A stretch of 64,000 nt of DNA from the NCBI RefSeq assembly GCF_024266585.1, contig NZ_CP100647.1, positions 911,001 through 975,000 of the forward strand, in the 5' to 3' direction. The notes under the pieces were generated by a model that saw nothing but the letters and a program-made list of their open reading frames with translations, searched no databases and was not told the DNA's origin. This document shows positions 34,426 through 45,477 of the stretch, piece by piece (position 1 is the first letter of the stretch; each line of letters begins with the position of its first letter). The translations under genes and the position numbers were made by a program. The DNA comes from Xanthomonas sacchari (GTDB taxonomy: Bacteria; Pseudomonadota; Gammaproteobacteria; Xanthomonadales; Xanthomonadaceae).

Positions 34426-34829
34426 GCGGTCTCTCCTTCGGAAGCGGTGTCTGGGGCGTCCTGGCCATCGTTGCGGGCGAAGCGCGCCTGGGTCTGGTGG
34501 TAGTAGCCGATCGCGAAGCGGCCTTGTTCCTGGATCGGCAGGCTGCGGGGGAAGCTGGGCGGCAGCGCATCGACGATCTGGCCAATCTCTTTTTCCAGAT
34601 TCACCGCTAGGCCGGCCTTTTCCTTGCGCAGCTTGCCGAAGTGGTTCTGCGCACTGCGCAGCAGTACCGGGAAGATGCTGGCCGGCGTCGCCGACGCGGC
34701 GCCGTAGTAGCGGTCGCGGATGGTGGCGTTGATGCGATCGCCCAGTGCCGCGCGCTGCAGGTTTTCCAGTGACGCGAACAGCCGCCCCAGCAGATAGCCA
34801 GGGTCGGTATTGCCGGTGTCGAGACTCAT
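34422..34829 (-). CDS. cas11c: Internal in-frame gene for the Cascade small subunit Cas11c
   Basis: Type I-C complexes use a small subunit made from an internal start within cas8c. Here the third-last in-frame Met region gives [20 protein letters not shown], with AAGGAA placed six bases before the ATG on the coding strand, an ideal ribosome-binding site inside another gene. The product would be 135 aa and identical to the last 135 residues of Cas8c (from residue 479). It is helical ([27 protein letters not shown]-type helices) as expected for a Cas11. I did not find a better internal site. Confidence 0.75.
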   Translation of the reverse strand: MSLDTGNTDPGYLLGRLFASLENLQRAALGDRINATIRDRYYGAASATPASIFPVLLRSAQNHFGKLRKEKAGLAVNLEKEIGQIVDALPPSFPRSLPIQEQGRFAIGYYHQTQARFARNDGQDAPDTASEGETA

Positions 34830-36263
34830 GGGTGGTTCCTTGTGATCGGTGGACAGTCCTTGTTGCTTTTTCAAGCGCGCATCGCGTGCCAGGACGGCTC
34901 GGCACAGCGCGATGCGCAATGGAGTGAGTTGCCCGTCGGCACGGAAGCGCATCACGATGCTGCCGAGCAGGCTCTGCGGATAGCGCGTGCCGGCGAGTAC
35001 GGCACGGCTCAGCTCGCCTGCCAGCAGCGGCGAGACGTCTTCGGCCTTGGGCTTGCCATGCTCGCCATAGATCGGGGCGGTCTGCAGGGCGAGGTAGGCC
35101 GGCGTCGGCGCACGCTTCCAGGCCGGCGGCAGCAAGGTGAGGTCGTCGTAGTGGTCGGCCAGGCGTTTGGCGAATCCGGCCAGCGTCTGTGTCTCCCAGA
35201 AGCGGATCGACAGGCGCGAGGCGTTCGGCGCCAGACCCAGCACAAAGATGCGGGCTGCGTCGTCCAATCCGTCGTCGAGGTCGCGCAACGGCAGCGCCTG
35301 CCGGACTTGCTTCAGCACCCTCTCCAAGCGTCGTGTTGCCCGACCGTCGGCAATGCCGGTGTCTTCGCTGTCGCCGCCGCACATCAGGGCGGCCACCACG
35401 TCCTCGGCGTTCTGAGCCTGCGCCACCGTCCTGGCCTCCGCCCAGAACACCACGGTGGTATCGCCGATCTGCACCCGTTGGCGGTTGTGCGCATCGCGGC
35501 GGAGCAGATGGTTGGCGGCGGTGGTGTAGGCGAATGCCGCTTGTTGGGAGATAGGGGCGTTCTCGCCTTGCTGCTTGCCGTATGAGGTGAAGGCTTCGAG
35601 ATTAAAGGAGACGATAGAGGCGCCGGAGCTCTGCGCATCTTTCACGCCCTTAATCGCCGGATGCAGTCGCGCCAGCGGTGCCATCGTGCCACTGACCAGA
35701 CACAGGCCGCTGACGCCACCGGCGTCCTGGCCTTGTTGCCGGTCCCAGGCCGCGCGTGCGGCGGGACGCTCGTGCAGATGTCCAGGGTCGCTCTCCAGCT
35801 TGAAGGCGAGGTTGGCATCCAGCAGTGTTTCGCCATGTGGGGCGAACGCTGGATGATCGGCGTATCGCTCGGGCGACCATGTCGCTAAGAACGCCAGCAG
35901 CGCCTTTAGCCCGGGATCTTCGCTGTCGGCCAGCGCCTGCTGGTGCAATGCCTTGAACGCGGCATGCTCCTGCTCGCTGCGCTTGCTGCTGGCGCTGACG
36001 CCCAGGACGTAACTGCTCTTGTCCCACAGAAAGTTCGACTTGATGCCCGCGGTGCGCTTTTCCGGTTGCGGGACGCGCATGGCCTTGGCGAGACGCTTCT
36101 TGCCTTCGACACGGTGTTCGTCGTGGACCGAAACGACGCTGCCGTCGACGGCCAGCACCACGGTGTAACCGATGTTCTGCTGGCTGTAGCCGGGCGCGGC
36201 GATGTCGGATTCGGGATCGTCCAGTAATCGCTGGTAGTAGTCGGCGAGGGCGGACAGGATCAT
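34422..36263 (-). CDS. cas8c: Type I-C Cascade large subunit Cas8c (Csd1)
   Basis: Large subunit, 613 aa, which reads the PAM and starts R-loop formation. The family start [20 protein letters not shown], the [17 protein letters not shown] strand and the central [25 protein letters not shown] segment identify Csd1. Its first four bases overlap the end of cas5c, and its last four overlap cas7. The C-terminal 135 residues are also made as Cas11c from an internal start. No frameshift or deletion is visible. Confidence 0.95.
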   Translation of the reverse strand: MILSALADYYQRLLDDPESDIAAPGYSQQNIGYTVVLAVDGSVVSVHDEHRVEGKKRLAKAMRVPQPEKRTAGIKSNFLWDKSSYVLGVSASSKRSEQEHAAFKALHQQALADSEDPGLKALLAFLATWSPERYADHPAFAPHGETLLDANLAFKLESDPGHLHERPAARAAWDRQQGQDAGGVSGLCLVSGTMAPLARLHPAIKGVKDAQSSGASIVSFNLEAFTSYGKQQGENAPISQQAAFAYTTAANHLLRRDAHNRQRVQIGDTTVVFWAEARTVAQAQNAEDVVAALMCGGDSEDTGIADGRATRRLERVLKQVRQALPLRDLDDGLDDAARIFVLGLAPNASRLSIRFWETQTLAGFAKRLADHYDDLTLLPPAWKRAPTPAYLALQTAPIYGEHGKPKAEDVSPLLAGELSRAVLAGTRYPQSLLGSIVMRFRADGQLTPLRIALCRAVLARDARLKKQQGLSTDHKEPPMSLDTGNTDPGYLLGRLFASLENLQRAALGDRINATIRDRYYGAASATPASIFPVLLRSAQNHFGKLRKEKAGLAVNLEKEIGQIVDALPPSFPRSLPIQEQGRFAIGYYHQTQARFARNDGQDAPDTASEGETA

Positions 36264-36934
36264 GCGTGTACCCCGCTATCCTGCGGCGGCGGCACCGCGA
36301 TCAGCCCGTCGACCATCTGCGCGCGGAAGAAGCGCGGGGTCATGCCGTCGGCGAAGTCGATGTCGTGCAGCATCCAGCCCAGGTCGCGTTTTCCCGACAG
36401 TGCCGGATCGCTGGGTGGTGAGGCATCGTCGTCGTCGAGTAGGGCGAAGCTGGCGGGGAACTCGCGGGTGCCCAGGCAGGGCGCGTGGAAGCACTGTCCA
36501 CGCTGCGCGCGGCGTTTGAAGATATCCATATGCTTGCCCGGGTTGTCGTCCGGACCGGCTTTGTTGGTCATCTCGAAGTGCGCGGCGATGACGTAGCCGA
36601 CGTCGCGCAGCAGGGTGGCGGCGCGCTGCTGCCGGTCCTCTTCGACGTAACTGACCAGTTCGTCGGTGCGCCCGGCCTTGATCGCCTTGCCGACGCTGGC
36701 GGCAGACAGCTTGCTGCCGACTTCGTTGCGGCGGATCGACTCGAAGCGGATCGGCTTGAGCACCTGGATGCTGTCCACCACCCAGCGGATCGCCGGTTTC
36801 CAGTGGATCGCTTCGAGAATACCGCGTGCAGCCGATGGCGTGATTATGTCGTAGGACACCCGCTCCACCTTCATTTCCGGGCGTGTGAACAACGCCCGCT
36901 CGCCCCAGACATGGAGCCTGACTCCGTAGCGCAT
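36260..36934 (-). CDS. cas5c: Cas5c (Cas5d), crRNA-processing endoribonuclease
   Basis: 224 aa. In type I-C there is no Cas6; Cas5c cuts the repeat hairpin base to leave the 11-nt 5' handle, and then stays bound to it. The N-terminal ferredoxin fold starts MRYGVRLHVWGERALFTRPE, followed by VSYDIITPSAARGILEAIHW, matching the family. The C-terminal half has GQCFHAPCLGTREFPASF. The start at 36934 fits the family; the open frame 21 codons upstream runs into a decayed repeat hairpin. It is the first gene after the 381-bp gap following cas3. Confidence 0.95.
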   Translation of the reverse strand: MRYGVRLHVWGERALFTRPEMKVERVSYDIITPSAARGILEAIHWKPAIRWVVDSIQVLKPIRFESIRRNEVGSKLSAASVGKAIKAGRTDELVSYVEEDRQQRAATLLRDVGYVIAAHFEMTNKAGPDDNPGKHMDIFKRRAQRGQCFHAPCLGTREFPASFALLDDDDASPPSDPALSGKRDLGWMLHDIDFADGMTPRFFRAQMVDGLIAVPPPQDSGVHA

Positions 36935-36960
36935 CCTTGTTCTCCCGCTCGCAAGAGCGT

Positions 36961-37053
36961 GTTTCCACGGAATGCCCCTTCCCGAGGGGAGGGGCATGGT
37001 TTACTCCCGTTGCATCACATTAATTTCAATCCACGTTCTTTCAGAACAGTTGC
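36961..37053 (-). ncRNA. Putative crRNA-like guide RNA (creA/creR-like): pseudo-repeat, pseudo-spacer, pseudo-repeat
   Basis: Read on the minus strand. Pseudo-repeat 1 (37053 down to 37023) has a small GTTCT-GAA-AGAAC hairpin followed by CGTGGATTGAAA, identical to bases 19-30 of the array repeat, the part retained as the crRNA handle. The pseudo-spacer starts TAATGTGATGCAACGGGA. Pseudo-repeat 2 (about 36998 down to 36961) is a hairpin of ATGCCCCT/AGGGGCAT followed by CGTGGAAAC, a shortened handle lacking GATT. The distance between the two handles fits a spacer of about 32 nt. The pseudo-spacer matches 16 of 18 bases of a site at 37267-37284. No promoter is evident. This is a prediction from layout and matching. 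Confidence 0.65.
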
Positions 37054-37217
37054 TTGAATAGGCCTCGAAGCCAAGGGTTACCCAGGGCAACTGCAAAGAG
37101 AGCGACAAGTGCCCAAGGCCACACGGGCCATACGGACGGTTTTTCTCGACCCTCGATGCGCAGTCGCAGACGGATGGAGTAACTGGAGTCGTTTTCGTCT
37201 TTCGAATGCTGATGCAT
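37041..37217 (-). CDS. 58-aa small membrane protein between cas3 and cas5c (creT-like candidate)
   Basis: Starts ATG CAT CAG with GAGGG seven bases upstream, and ends in a TGA that lies inside the hairpin of the adjacent pseudo-repeat. Residues 1-28 are polar (MHQHSKDENDSSYSIRLRLR), and residues about 29-50 are hydrophobic and Trp/Pro-rich (SVWPVWPWALVALFAVALGN), predicting one transmembrane helix. A basic tail ends KQLF. Its place upstream of a crRNA-like element aimed at its own upstream region suggests a toxin held down by Cascade, or a small leader gene of the cas5-cas2 operon. No homologue is recognised. The overlapping 92-aa frame starting near 37279 is less convincing. Confidence 0.6.
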   Translation of the reverse strand: MHQHSKDENDSSYSIRLRLRIEGREKPSVWPVWPWALVALFAVALGNPWLRGLFKQLF

Positions 37218-37263
37218 CGCCGGACCCTCTGTTCGGCATTGGGTGGCTTGACGCTATGATGGG

Positions 37264-37284
37264 TTTTAATGCGAAGCAACGGGA
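37264..37284 (+). promoter_or_regulatory. Putative Cascade target of the pseudo-spacer, upstream of the 58-aa gene
   Basis: The plus strand reads TTT then TAATGCGAAGCAACGGGA. The second part equals the first 18 bases of the pseudo-spacer except at positions 6 and 9. Position 6 is flipped out and ignored in type I guides. TTT stands at the PAM position, close to the canonical I-C PAM TTC. Identity ends after base 18, as needed for binding without cleavage. The site is 47 bp upstream of the small gene's ATG and overlaps a weak -35-like TTGCTT on the minus strand. Confidence 0.6.
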
Positions 37285-37315
37285 TATTCTGGGTTGTTGG
37301 ATTTTTATTCCATTT

Positions 37316-39598
37316 TCACCATACGTTGCCCTGTGCCTCCAAGAATTGAGGATCCTCCCAGTGCACCCCGAACCGTGCGTCGTAAAGCCGCGGGTTGCAC
37401 AGGCGCATGAACTGTTCTCCGTAGCGATCGGGCGCGATGGGGGCGATGGCGTGCGCCTGCCACAGTGCGCGGTATGCCTTTTCGGGAATCTGTACCAGCC
37501 ATGGTTGCAGACGGCGGGCGGCTCCGGCCACGCCGACGTGTTCGGCGTGTTCCAGTTGGCGCAGCACGTCGGCGACTTCGGACACTTCTTCATCCGGGTC
37601 GAGTGCGTAGGGCGCGTAGGGCACGATCACCGGCCGCATGGCGGTCTCGATCATCTTGAACGTCCGTGCCAGCGTGTCGAAGGGAAGGTCGTCGATCATG
37701 GCATCGCGCAACAGCGTCAGGATCGCCTTCTTGTCCAGGCTGTTGTCGCCGAGGCGCCGGTACAGTCCCTGGAAGTAGGCATGGATGGCCTCCAGCGCCA
37801 ACAGGTCGTCGCGATGGGTGCGCTCGATGTCGCGGAAGACCTCGGTGAACAGTTTCATTTCCTGTGGCGGTAGCCAGTCTACCGGCGCGAAGACCAACAC
37901 TTCGCTGGCATCCGGCTGGCGCCGGCCTTCACGGTTGCAGCGGCCGGCGGCTTGCGCGACCGAATCCAGCCCCGCTTCCGCGCGCAGGACGCTCGGAAAG
38001 TCCACGTCCACGCCCGCCTCGATCAAGCTGGTCGCGATCAATCTGCATGGCTGGCCCGCTCTCAGGTCGTCCCGCACCTGCGCCAACACCGCACTGCGAT
38101 GTCGCGCATGCATCAACGTGGTCAGGTGGCGCGCGCCCGGCTGCTCGGCGGTCGCGTTGAACAGGGCCTGGGCGTGACGGCGGTTGTTGACGATGCACAG
38201 CACTTGCTCGCGTTGCCGCAATCGCTCAGCCAGCGCGGCATCGTCCAGTGTCCCGGCATGGCGCACGCGCACCCGGCGCAGTTGCGCGTACAGTGTCTCC
38301 GGTGCATCCACCAGTTCCTCAACGTCTTCGAATCCGCCGGGAAATCCCTGGTCTTGACGCAGCGCTGGCTGTGTGGCGGTGCACAACACCGGGCTGACCC
38401 GGTAGCTGCGCGCCAATTCGTCCAGCAGTGCCACGCAAGGGCGCAATAGGTGCGGCGGCAGCGTCTGTGCTTCGTCGAGGATCACCACACTGCCGGCGAT
38501 GTTGTGCAGTTTGCGGCAGCGCGCGGGGCGGTCGGCGAACAGGCTCTCGAAGAACTGTACTGAGGTCGTGACGACGATCGGCGCGTCCCAGTTCTCCATC
38601 GCCAGCTTGCGCTTCTCGATCGCCTGTCGCGCCTTGTTGGGGTCGTCGAAGAGCGCGCTGTGGTGCTCGAGCACCACGTCCTCGCGATCCTGCACGTCGA
38701 GCGCCTTGCGGAAGACCGCAGCGGTCTGGTCGACGATGCTGGTGAAAGGAATCACGTAGATCACCCGGCGCAAGCTGTGCGCGATGGCGTGATCCAATGC
38801 GAACGCCAGCGAGGCCAGGGTCTTGCCACCGCCCGTTGGCACGGTCAGCGAGAACGCACCGGTGCGCCGATGTGCCTTGGCTCGCACATCGCGCAGGATC
38901 CTCGCTCGGATCGGGTTGATGCCACCTTCGGTGGGAAAGCCGGCCAGGTGCCTGTCCAGCCGTTCGCGCAGCGCCTCCAGGGTCGGCCGCTCGCCGAGGT
39001 CTTCCGCACGCGTCCCGCGGCCCTCGATGCGCCGGTAGAACGCGTCGGTATCGACGAAATCGGCATCGACCAGGCAGGAGAAGATCATCCGTGCCAGCAC
39101 CGTCATCTGGAACGCGCGGCGCTCGGCGCGGGGATGAACCTTGAAGCTCTTCGGCAACGCCAGCTTGGCCGGTAGCAGGACTTCTCGCTCCCAGTCCGGT
39201 GCAAGCGGTGGCAGCTCGCGCAGGCGGTAGTCTTCCGATAGCCGTTCGTGCAACGACGAGCGGGAAGACAGATCGTCGCGGTGACCGTCCGCCAGCCCCA
39301 CGTGATGCCCGGCGATGCCGTAGGCCAGCAACCTGCCGGTCTCGCCATAGCGTGCGCAGGCGATGCGCGCGCCCCACGTCGCGTGGTCCACCTTGGTCGG
39401 GTCGCCGTCCAGGCGCGCCTGGAACGGCACCGTGTACTTGCCCAGGTCGTGCAGTTGCCCGGCCACGTGCGCCATCGCCTGGCCGCCGAATGCCTCTGCG
39501 TTGCCCGCGGCGCGCTCGGCGACGCCGTTCAGATGTTCGGGCAGGCTCTGCCAATCGCTACGATCCCGACGCTGGGTCGAGTGCGCGTAGAAATCCAC
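37316..39598 (-). CDS. cas3: CRISPR-associated nuclease/helicase Cas3 (type I-C)
   Basis: Effector recruited by Cascade to unwind and degrade target DNA, 760 aa. The HD nuclease domain is N-terminal (HVAGQLHDLGKYTVPFQ, later GIAGHHVGLADG). The superfamily 2 helicase follows with Walker A VPTGGGKTLAS, VVILDEAQTLPP in motif II, TATQPAL in motif III and AQAAGRCNREGR in motif VI. I prefer the GTG at 39598 (VDFYAHSTQR) because GGGGG lies five bases upstream; a GTG 11 codons earlier lacks one. All motifs are intact. A 381-bp gap separates it from cas5c, so cas5c-cas2 may have their own promoter. Confidence 0.95.
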   Translation of the reverse strand: MDFYAHSTQRRDRSDWQSLPEHLNGVAERAAGNAEAFGGQAMAHVAGQLHDLGKYTVPFQARLDGDPTKVDHATWGARIACARYGETGRLLAYGIAGHHVGLADGHRDDLSSRSSLHERLSEDYRLRELPPLAPDWEREVLLPAKLALPKSFKVHPRAERRAFQMTVLARMIFSCLVDADFVDTDAFYRRIEGRGTRAEDLGERPTLEALRERLDRHLAGFPTEGGINPIRARILRDVRAKAHRRTGAFSLTVPTGGGKTLASLAFALDHAIAHSLRRVIYVIPFTSIVDQTAAVFRKALDVQDREDVVLEHHSALFDDPNKARQAIEKRKLAMENWDAPIVVTTSVQFFESLFADRPARCRKLHNIAGSVVILDEAQTLPPHLLRPCVALLDELARSYRVSPVLCTATQPALRQDQGFPGGFEDVEELVDAPETLYAQLRRVRVRHAGTLDDAALAERLRQREQVLCIVNNRRHAQALFNATAEQPGARHLTTLMHARHRSAVLAQVRDDLRAGQPCRLIATSLIEAGVDVDFPSVLRAEAGLDSVAQAAGRCNREGRRQPDASEVLVFAPVDWLPPQEMKLFTEVFRDIERTHRDDLLALEAIHAYFQGLYRRLGDNSLDKKAILTLLRDAMIDDLPFDTLARTFKMIETAMRPVIVPYAPYALDPDEEVSEVADVLRQLEHAEHVGVAGAARRLQPWLVQIPEKAYRALWQAHAIAPIAPDRYGEQFMRLCNPRLYDARFGVHWEDPQFLEAQGNVW

Positions 39599-42295
<2,697 letters not shown>

Positions 42296-42320
42296 TCCGC
42301 TGCCGCGGTGCTCGCAACCG

Positions 42321-42357
42321 AACCCGGCCGGCGCGCATGCGCTGGCCGGGTTTTTTT
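42321..42357 (+). terminator. Rho-independent terminator after icd
   Basis: Stem AACCCGGCC / GGCCGGGTT enclosing a short GC-rich loop that can itself pair (GCGC/GCGC), followed by seven T. It starts 25 bp after the icd stop. Confidence 0.9.
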
Positions 42358-42595
42358 ATGCGCGTGTCCCGGCCGGCGCCTCAGCGGAAGGGTGATAGGC
42401 GTTCTCGAGGGGCGCCGCGGCGCAGGCGGGGGACGGTCGCTGTCCGCTGCCCGTGCGCGGCGCCGTGGCCTCAGGTGCCTCGGGTCGCGCATCGGCCGAT
42501 GCTGGCGGCGCCTTCCCGGGGGCGGCCAGCGACCGTGCCAGCGCGACCTTGGCGATATGCCCGTGGTGGAACAACAGATCGCTGTAGATGCCCAT
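42356..42595 (-). CDS. Small hypothetical protein, 79 aa, divergent from a LysR gene
   Basis: Starts [20 protein letters not shown] with AGGAG seven bases upstream of the ATG, a strong ribosome-binding site that supports it as real. The N-terminal 20 residues look like a conserved His-containing motif; the rest is Ala/Pro-rich and probably disordered. There is no signal peptide. It is divergent from the adjacent LysR gene across a 95-bp gap with two palindromes, the usual layout for a LysR target. Function unknown. Confidence 0.6.
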   Translation of the reverse strand: MGIYSDLLFHHGHIAKVALARSLAAPGKAPPASADARPEAPEATAPRTGSGQRPSPACAAAPLENAYHPSAEAPAGTRA

Positions 42596-42652
42596 CGTCG
42601 TGCTCCTGGCTTGAGTGGAATCCACAATAGGCGCAAGCTGGAGCTGGAAAAA

Positions 42653-42688
42653 TCTCGCATTCCGCGAGACAGACTTGAATAGGATTCA
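42653..42688. promoter_or_regulatory. Two palindromes between the small gene and lysR, candidate LysR operators
   Basis: CTCGC-ATTCC-GCGAG (42653-42667) and TTGAAT-AGG-ATTCAA (42674-42688) are perfect short palindromes. The second is a T-N11-A type site as bound by LysR regulators and abuts the lysR start, which fits autoregulation. Confidence 0.55.
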
Positions 42689-42690
42689 AT

Positions 42691-43611
42691 ATGGCGCGTC
42701 CGCCGCTGCATGCCTTGCAGGGCTTCGTCAGCGTCGCCCGACTCGGCAACCTGTCGCGTGCGGCGGCTGCAATGCATCTCACCGTCAGCGCGCTGAGTCA
42801 CCAGATGCATGCGCTGGAAGAGCGTCTGGGCCATCGCTTGTTCGACCGGCACCCGCGCGGCGTGACCCTGACCGCGGACGGGCGGCGCCTGCTCGAGCGC
42901 ATCGGCCCGCACCTGGATGCGATCGGCGAGGCGCTGCAACCGTTCGCCGCGCGCCGCGACCATGTGCTGACGATCAGCCTGACCCCGTCGATGGCCTCGG
43001 CCTGGCTGGTGCCGCGCCTGGGCGATTTCCTCGCACGGCACCCGCAGATCGAGATCAATCTGCTGTCCGACAAGCATCTGGTCGACTTCGAGCGTCAGTC
43101 GCAGGTCGATGCCGGGTTGCGCATCGGCAATGGACAGTGGCCGGGCCTGGCGGTCGAGATGCTGTTCGACGAATGGCTGGTGCCGATGGCCAGCCCGGCG
43201 CTGATCGCGCGGATGGGCGCGCGACCAGCGCCGCTGGCGCAGTGGCCGCTGATCGGCGACCCGGACGGAGAATGGGACCGCTGGTTCGCGGCCGCCGGCG
43301 AAGAAGCGCCGGCGCGCTACGTGGCGGTGTTCGACGATTCCGAGTCGCAGCACCGCGCCGCGCTCGACGGTGTCGGCGTCGCCCTGGGCCGTGTGACCCG
43401 CACGCGGCTGCTGCTCGACGCCGGCCAGTTGGTGCCGCTGTCGCCGCACCGGGTCAAGGCGAGCTGGTCGCACTACCTGGTGTATCCGCCGCGCTCGGCC
43501 GCCCACGACGGGTTCCTGGCGTTCCGCGACTGGCTGCGCAGGCAGGCCGACGAGCACCTGCAGCCCATGGCCGCGCCGGCCGCCCTCAAGCGCCGCCGCG
43601 CGCAGGGCTAG
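42691..43611 (+). CDS. LysR-family transcriptional regulator (GcvA-like)
   Basis: 306 aa. The N-terminal winged helix-turn-helix ([40 protein letters not shown]) is followed by the substrate-binding domain, with [22 protein letters not shown] typical of the GcvA/AmpR subgroup. It probably regulates itself and the divergent 79-aa gene through the palindromes between them. It stands between icd and aceK without obvious functional tie. The ligand is unknown. Confidence 0.88.
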   Translation: MARPPLHALQGFVSVARLGNLSRAAAAMHLTVSALSHQMHALEERLGHRLFDRHPRGVTLTADGRRLLERIGPHLDAIGEALQPFAARRDHVLTISLTPSMASAWLVPRLGDFLARHPQIEINLLSDKHLVDFERQSQVDAGLRIGNGQWPGLAVEMLFDEWLVPMASPALIARMGARPAPLAQWPLIGDPDGEWDRWFAAAGEEAPARYVAVFDDSESQHRAALDGVGVALGRVTRTRLLLDAGQLVPLSPHRVKASWSHYLVYPPRSAAHDGFLAFRDWLRRQADEHLQPMAAPAALKRRRAQG

Positions 43612-43676
43612 GGCGTAGCGGGTATATCGGGGCGTCGCACCGCCTCAACCCGCATCGCGCGCTCTACACTGCGGGC

Positions 43677-45416
43677 ATGCCCTCCACGCCGCTGCCGCTG
43701 CCGTCCGAACGCCGTGCCCAGGTCATCGGCCGCATCGTCTTCGAGGCGTTCGAGGACTACCACGCGCGCTTCGCGCAGATCTCCGCGCGCGCGCGCCAGC
43801 GTTTCGAGGCGCGCGACTGGAGCGCCGCGCGCGAGGACGCGATCGAACGCATCGCCCTGTACGACCAGTGCATCGCCGAGTGCATGCTGCGCCTGCGCGC
43901 GGTGCTGCTCGGCCAGGCGCACGACCGTGCCTTGTGGATCCGCGCGCGCGACCACTACGCCGAATTGATCGCCGCGCTGATCGACCAGGAGCTGTACAAG
44001 ACCTTCTACAACACCCTGACCCGGCGCTTCTTCCGCACCCAGGGCGTGGATGCGCAGATCGAATTCGTGGCGCTGGACATCGAACCCACCGATGCCATCA
44101 CCCATCCGGTGGCGCGGCACAACTACGTGGTGTCCGAGACGCGGCCGGTGGACGCGTTCGTGCGCGTGCTCGGCGACTATCCGTTCGACGTGCCGTACGC
44201 GCACCGCACGCGCTGCGCGGCGGCCATCGCGGTGCGGTTGCAGGACGATCTGGCGCACTGGGGTGAGAACCCGGTGCGCGGCATCGAGCTGCTGGAGACG
44301 GTGTTCTACCGCGAGCGCCGCGCCTACCTGGTCGGCCGCGTGTTCGGCGAACACCGTTTCTCGCCGTGCGTGATCGCCCTGGTCAACGACGAACAGGGCC
44401 TGCGCGCCGAGGCGGTACTGACCAAGCGCAACGACGTGGCGCAGCTGTTCGGCATCTCGCGCAGCTACTTCCAGGCCGACCTGCCCACCGTCGGCGATGC
44501 GGTGGTGTTCCTGCGCAGCCTGCTGCCGCACAAGCCGATCGACGAGCTGTACACCATGCTCGGCCGCGCCAAGCAGGGCAAGACCGAGCGCTTCCGCACC
44601 TTCTTCCGGCATTTCCAGGCGCATCCCAACGAACAACTGGTGCATGCCGAGGGCACGCCGGGCATGGTCATGGCGGTGTTCACCCTGCCCAGCTACCCGC
44701 TGGTGTTCAAGCTGATCCGCGACCGCTTCGCCTATCCGAAGACGATGAGCCGCGAGGAAGTGGAAGAGAAGTACGCACTGGTGTTCAACCTCGATCGCGT
44801 CGGCCGCCTGCTCGACGCGCAGCCGTACCGCTCGCTGCGTTTCCCGCGCGCGCGCTTCGCGCCGGGGCTGCTGAAAGAGTTGATGGAGGGCTGTGCGCGC
44901 AGCCTGCGCGAGGACGGCGACGACCTGATCGTCGAGCTGTGCTACGTGCAACGGCGCCTGCGCCCGTTGAACCTGTACCTGCGCGAGCAGGGCGCCGAGG
45001 CCGCGCGCGAGGCCGCGCTGGACTATGCGCAGGCGATCAAGGACATGGCCCGCAACAACATCTTCCCCGGCGACATGCTGCTGAAGAACTTCGGCGTGTC
45101 GCGGCAGGGCCGGGCGGTGTTCTACGACTACGACGAACTGTGCCTGGTCACCGACTGCAACTTCCGCGACTGGCCGCAGCCGCGCAACGAGGAAGAGGCG
45201 ATGGCCGCCGAGCCGTGGTTCCACGTCGCCCCGCGCGACGTGTTCCCGGAGCGCTTCGCGCTGTTCATGGGCCTGCCCGCCGCCTCGCTGGAAGCGGTGC
45301 GGCATGCGCACGGCGAACTGTTCGACCCGCAGTGGTGGCGCGACCTGCAGGCGCGGCTGCGCGAGGACGACTACCCGGACGCGCCGCCCTATCCTGACGC
45401 GCTGCGCCTGGCCTGA
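43677..45416 (+). CDS. aceK: Isocitrate dehydrogenase kinase/phosphatase
   Basis: Bifunctional enzyme that phosphorylates and dephosphorylates isocitrate dehydrogenase, steering carbon between the TCA cycle and the glyoxylate shunt; 579 aa, the usual length. An N-terminal regulatory domain (about 1-310) precedes the eukaryote-like kinase domain with [20 protein letters not shown] (ATP-site lysine), [14 protein letters not shown] (catalytic loop) and FYDYDELC (metal Asp). Known AceK targets are dimeric IDH, yet the nearby icd is monomeric. The start at 43677 fits the family N-terminus. Confidence 0.96.
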   Translation: MPSTPLPLPSERRAQVIGRIVFEAFEDYHARFAQISARARQRFEARDWSAAREDAIERIALYDQCIAECMLRLRAVLLGQAHDRALWIRARDHYAELIAALIDQELYKTFYNTLTRRFFRTQGVDAQIEFVALDIEPTDAITHPVARHNYVVSETRPVDAFVRVLGDYPFDVPYAHRTRCAAAIAVRLQDDLAHWGENPVRGIELLETVFYRERRAYLVGRVFGEHRFSPCVIALVNDEQGLRAEAVLTKRNDVAQLFGISRSYFQADLPTVGDAVVFLRSLLPHKPIDELYTMLGRAKQGKTERFRTFFRHFQAHPNEQLVHAEGTPGMVMAVFTLPSYPLVFKLIRDRFAYPKTMSREEVEEKYALVFNLDRVGRLLDAQPYRSLRFPRARFAPGLLKELMEGCARSLREDGDDLIVELCYVQRRLRPLNLYLREQGAEAAREAALDYAQAIKDMARNNIFPGDMLLKNFGVSRQGRAVFYDYDELCLVTDCNFRDWPQPRNEEEAMAAEPWFHVAPRDVFPERFALFMGLPAASLEAVRHAHGELFDPQWWRDLQARLREDDYPDAPPYPDALRLA

Positions 45417-45477
45417 GTTGCCGGCCAGGCGCCACTGCGGTGTAATCGGCGCCTCATCTCAGGCAAAGGAATGCGCG

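Noticed and set aside
36972-36997. The ATGCCCCT/AGGGGCAT hairpin as a transcription terminator
   Set aside because: No T-run follows on either strand, and the sequence after it on the minus strand (CGTGGAAAC) matches a shortened CRISPR handle, which explains it better.
37001-37279. 92-codon frame on the minus strand between cas3 and cas5c
   Set aside because: It begins with TTG, has no good ribosome-binding site, has no hydrophobic or domain pattern, and overlaps the 58-codon frame that has both a good start and a coherent membrane helix.
31563-39598. Absence of cas6 as a sign of a damaged CRISPR locus
   Set aside because: Type I-C systems naturally lack Cas6; Cas5c processes the crRNA, and all other cas genes are intact.
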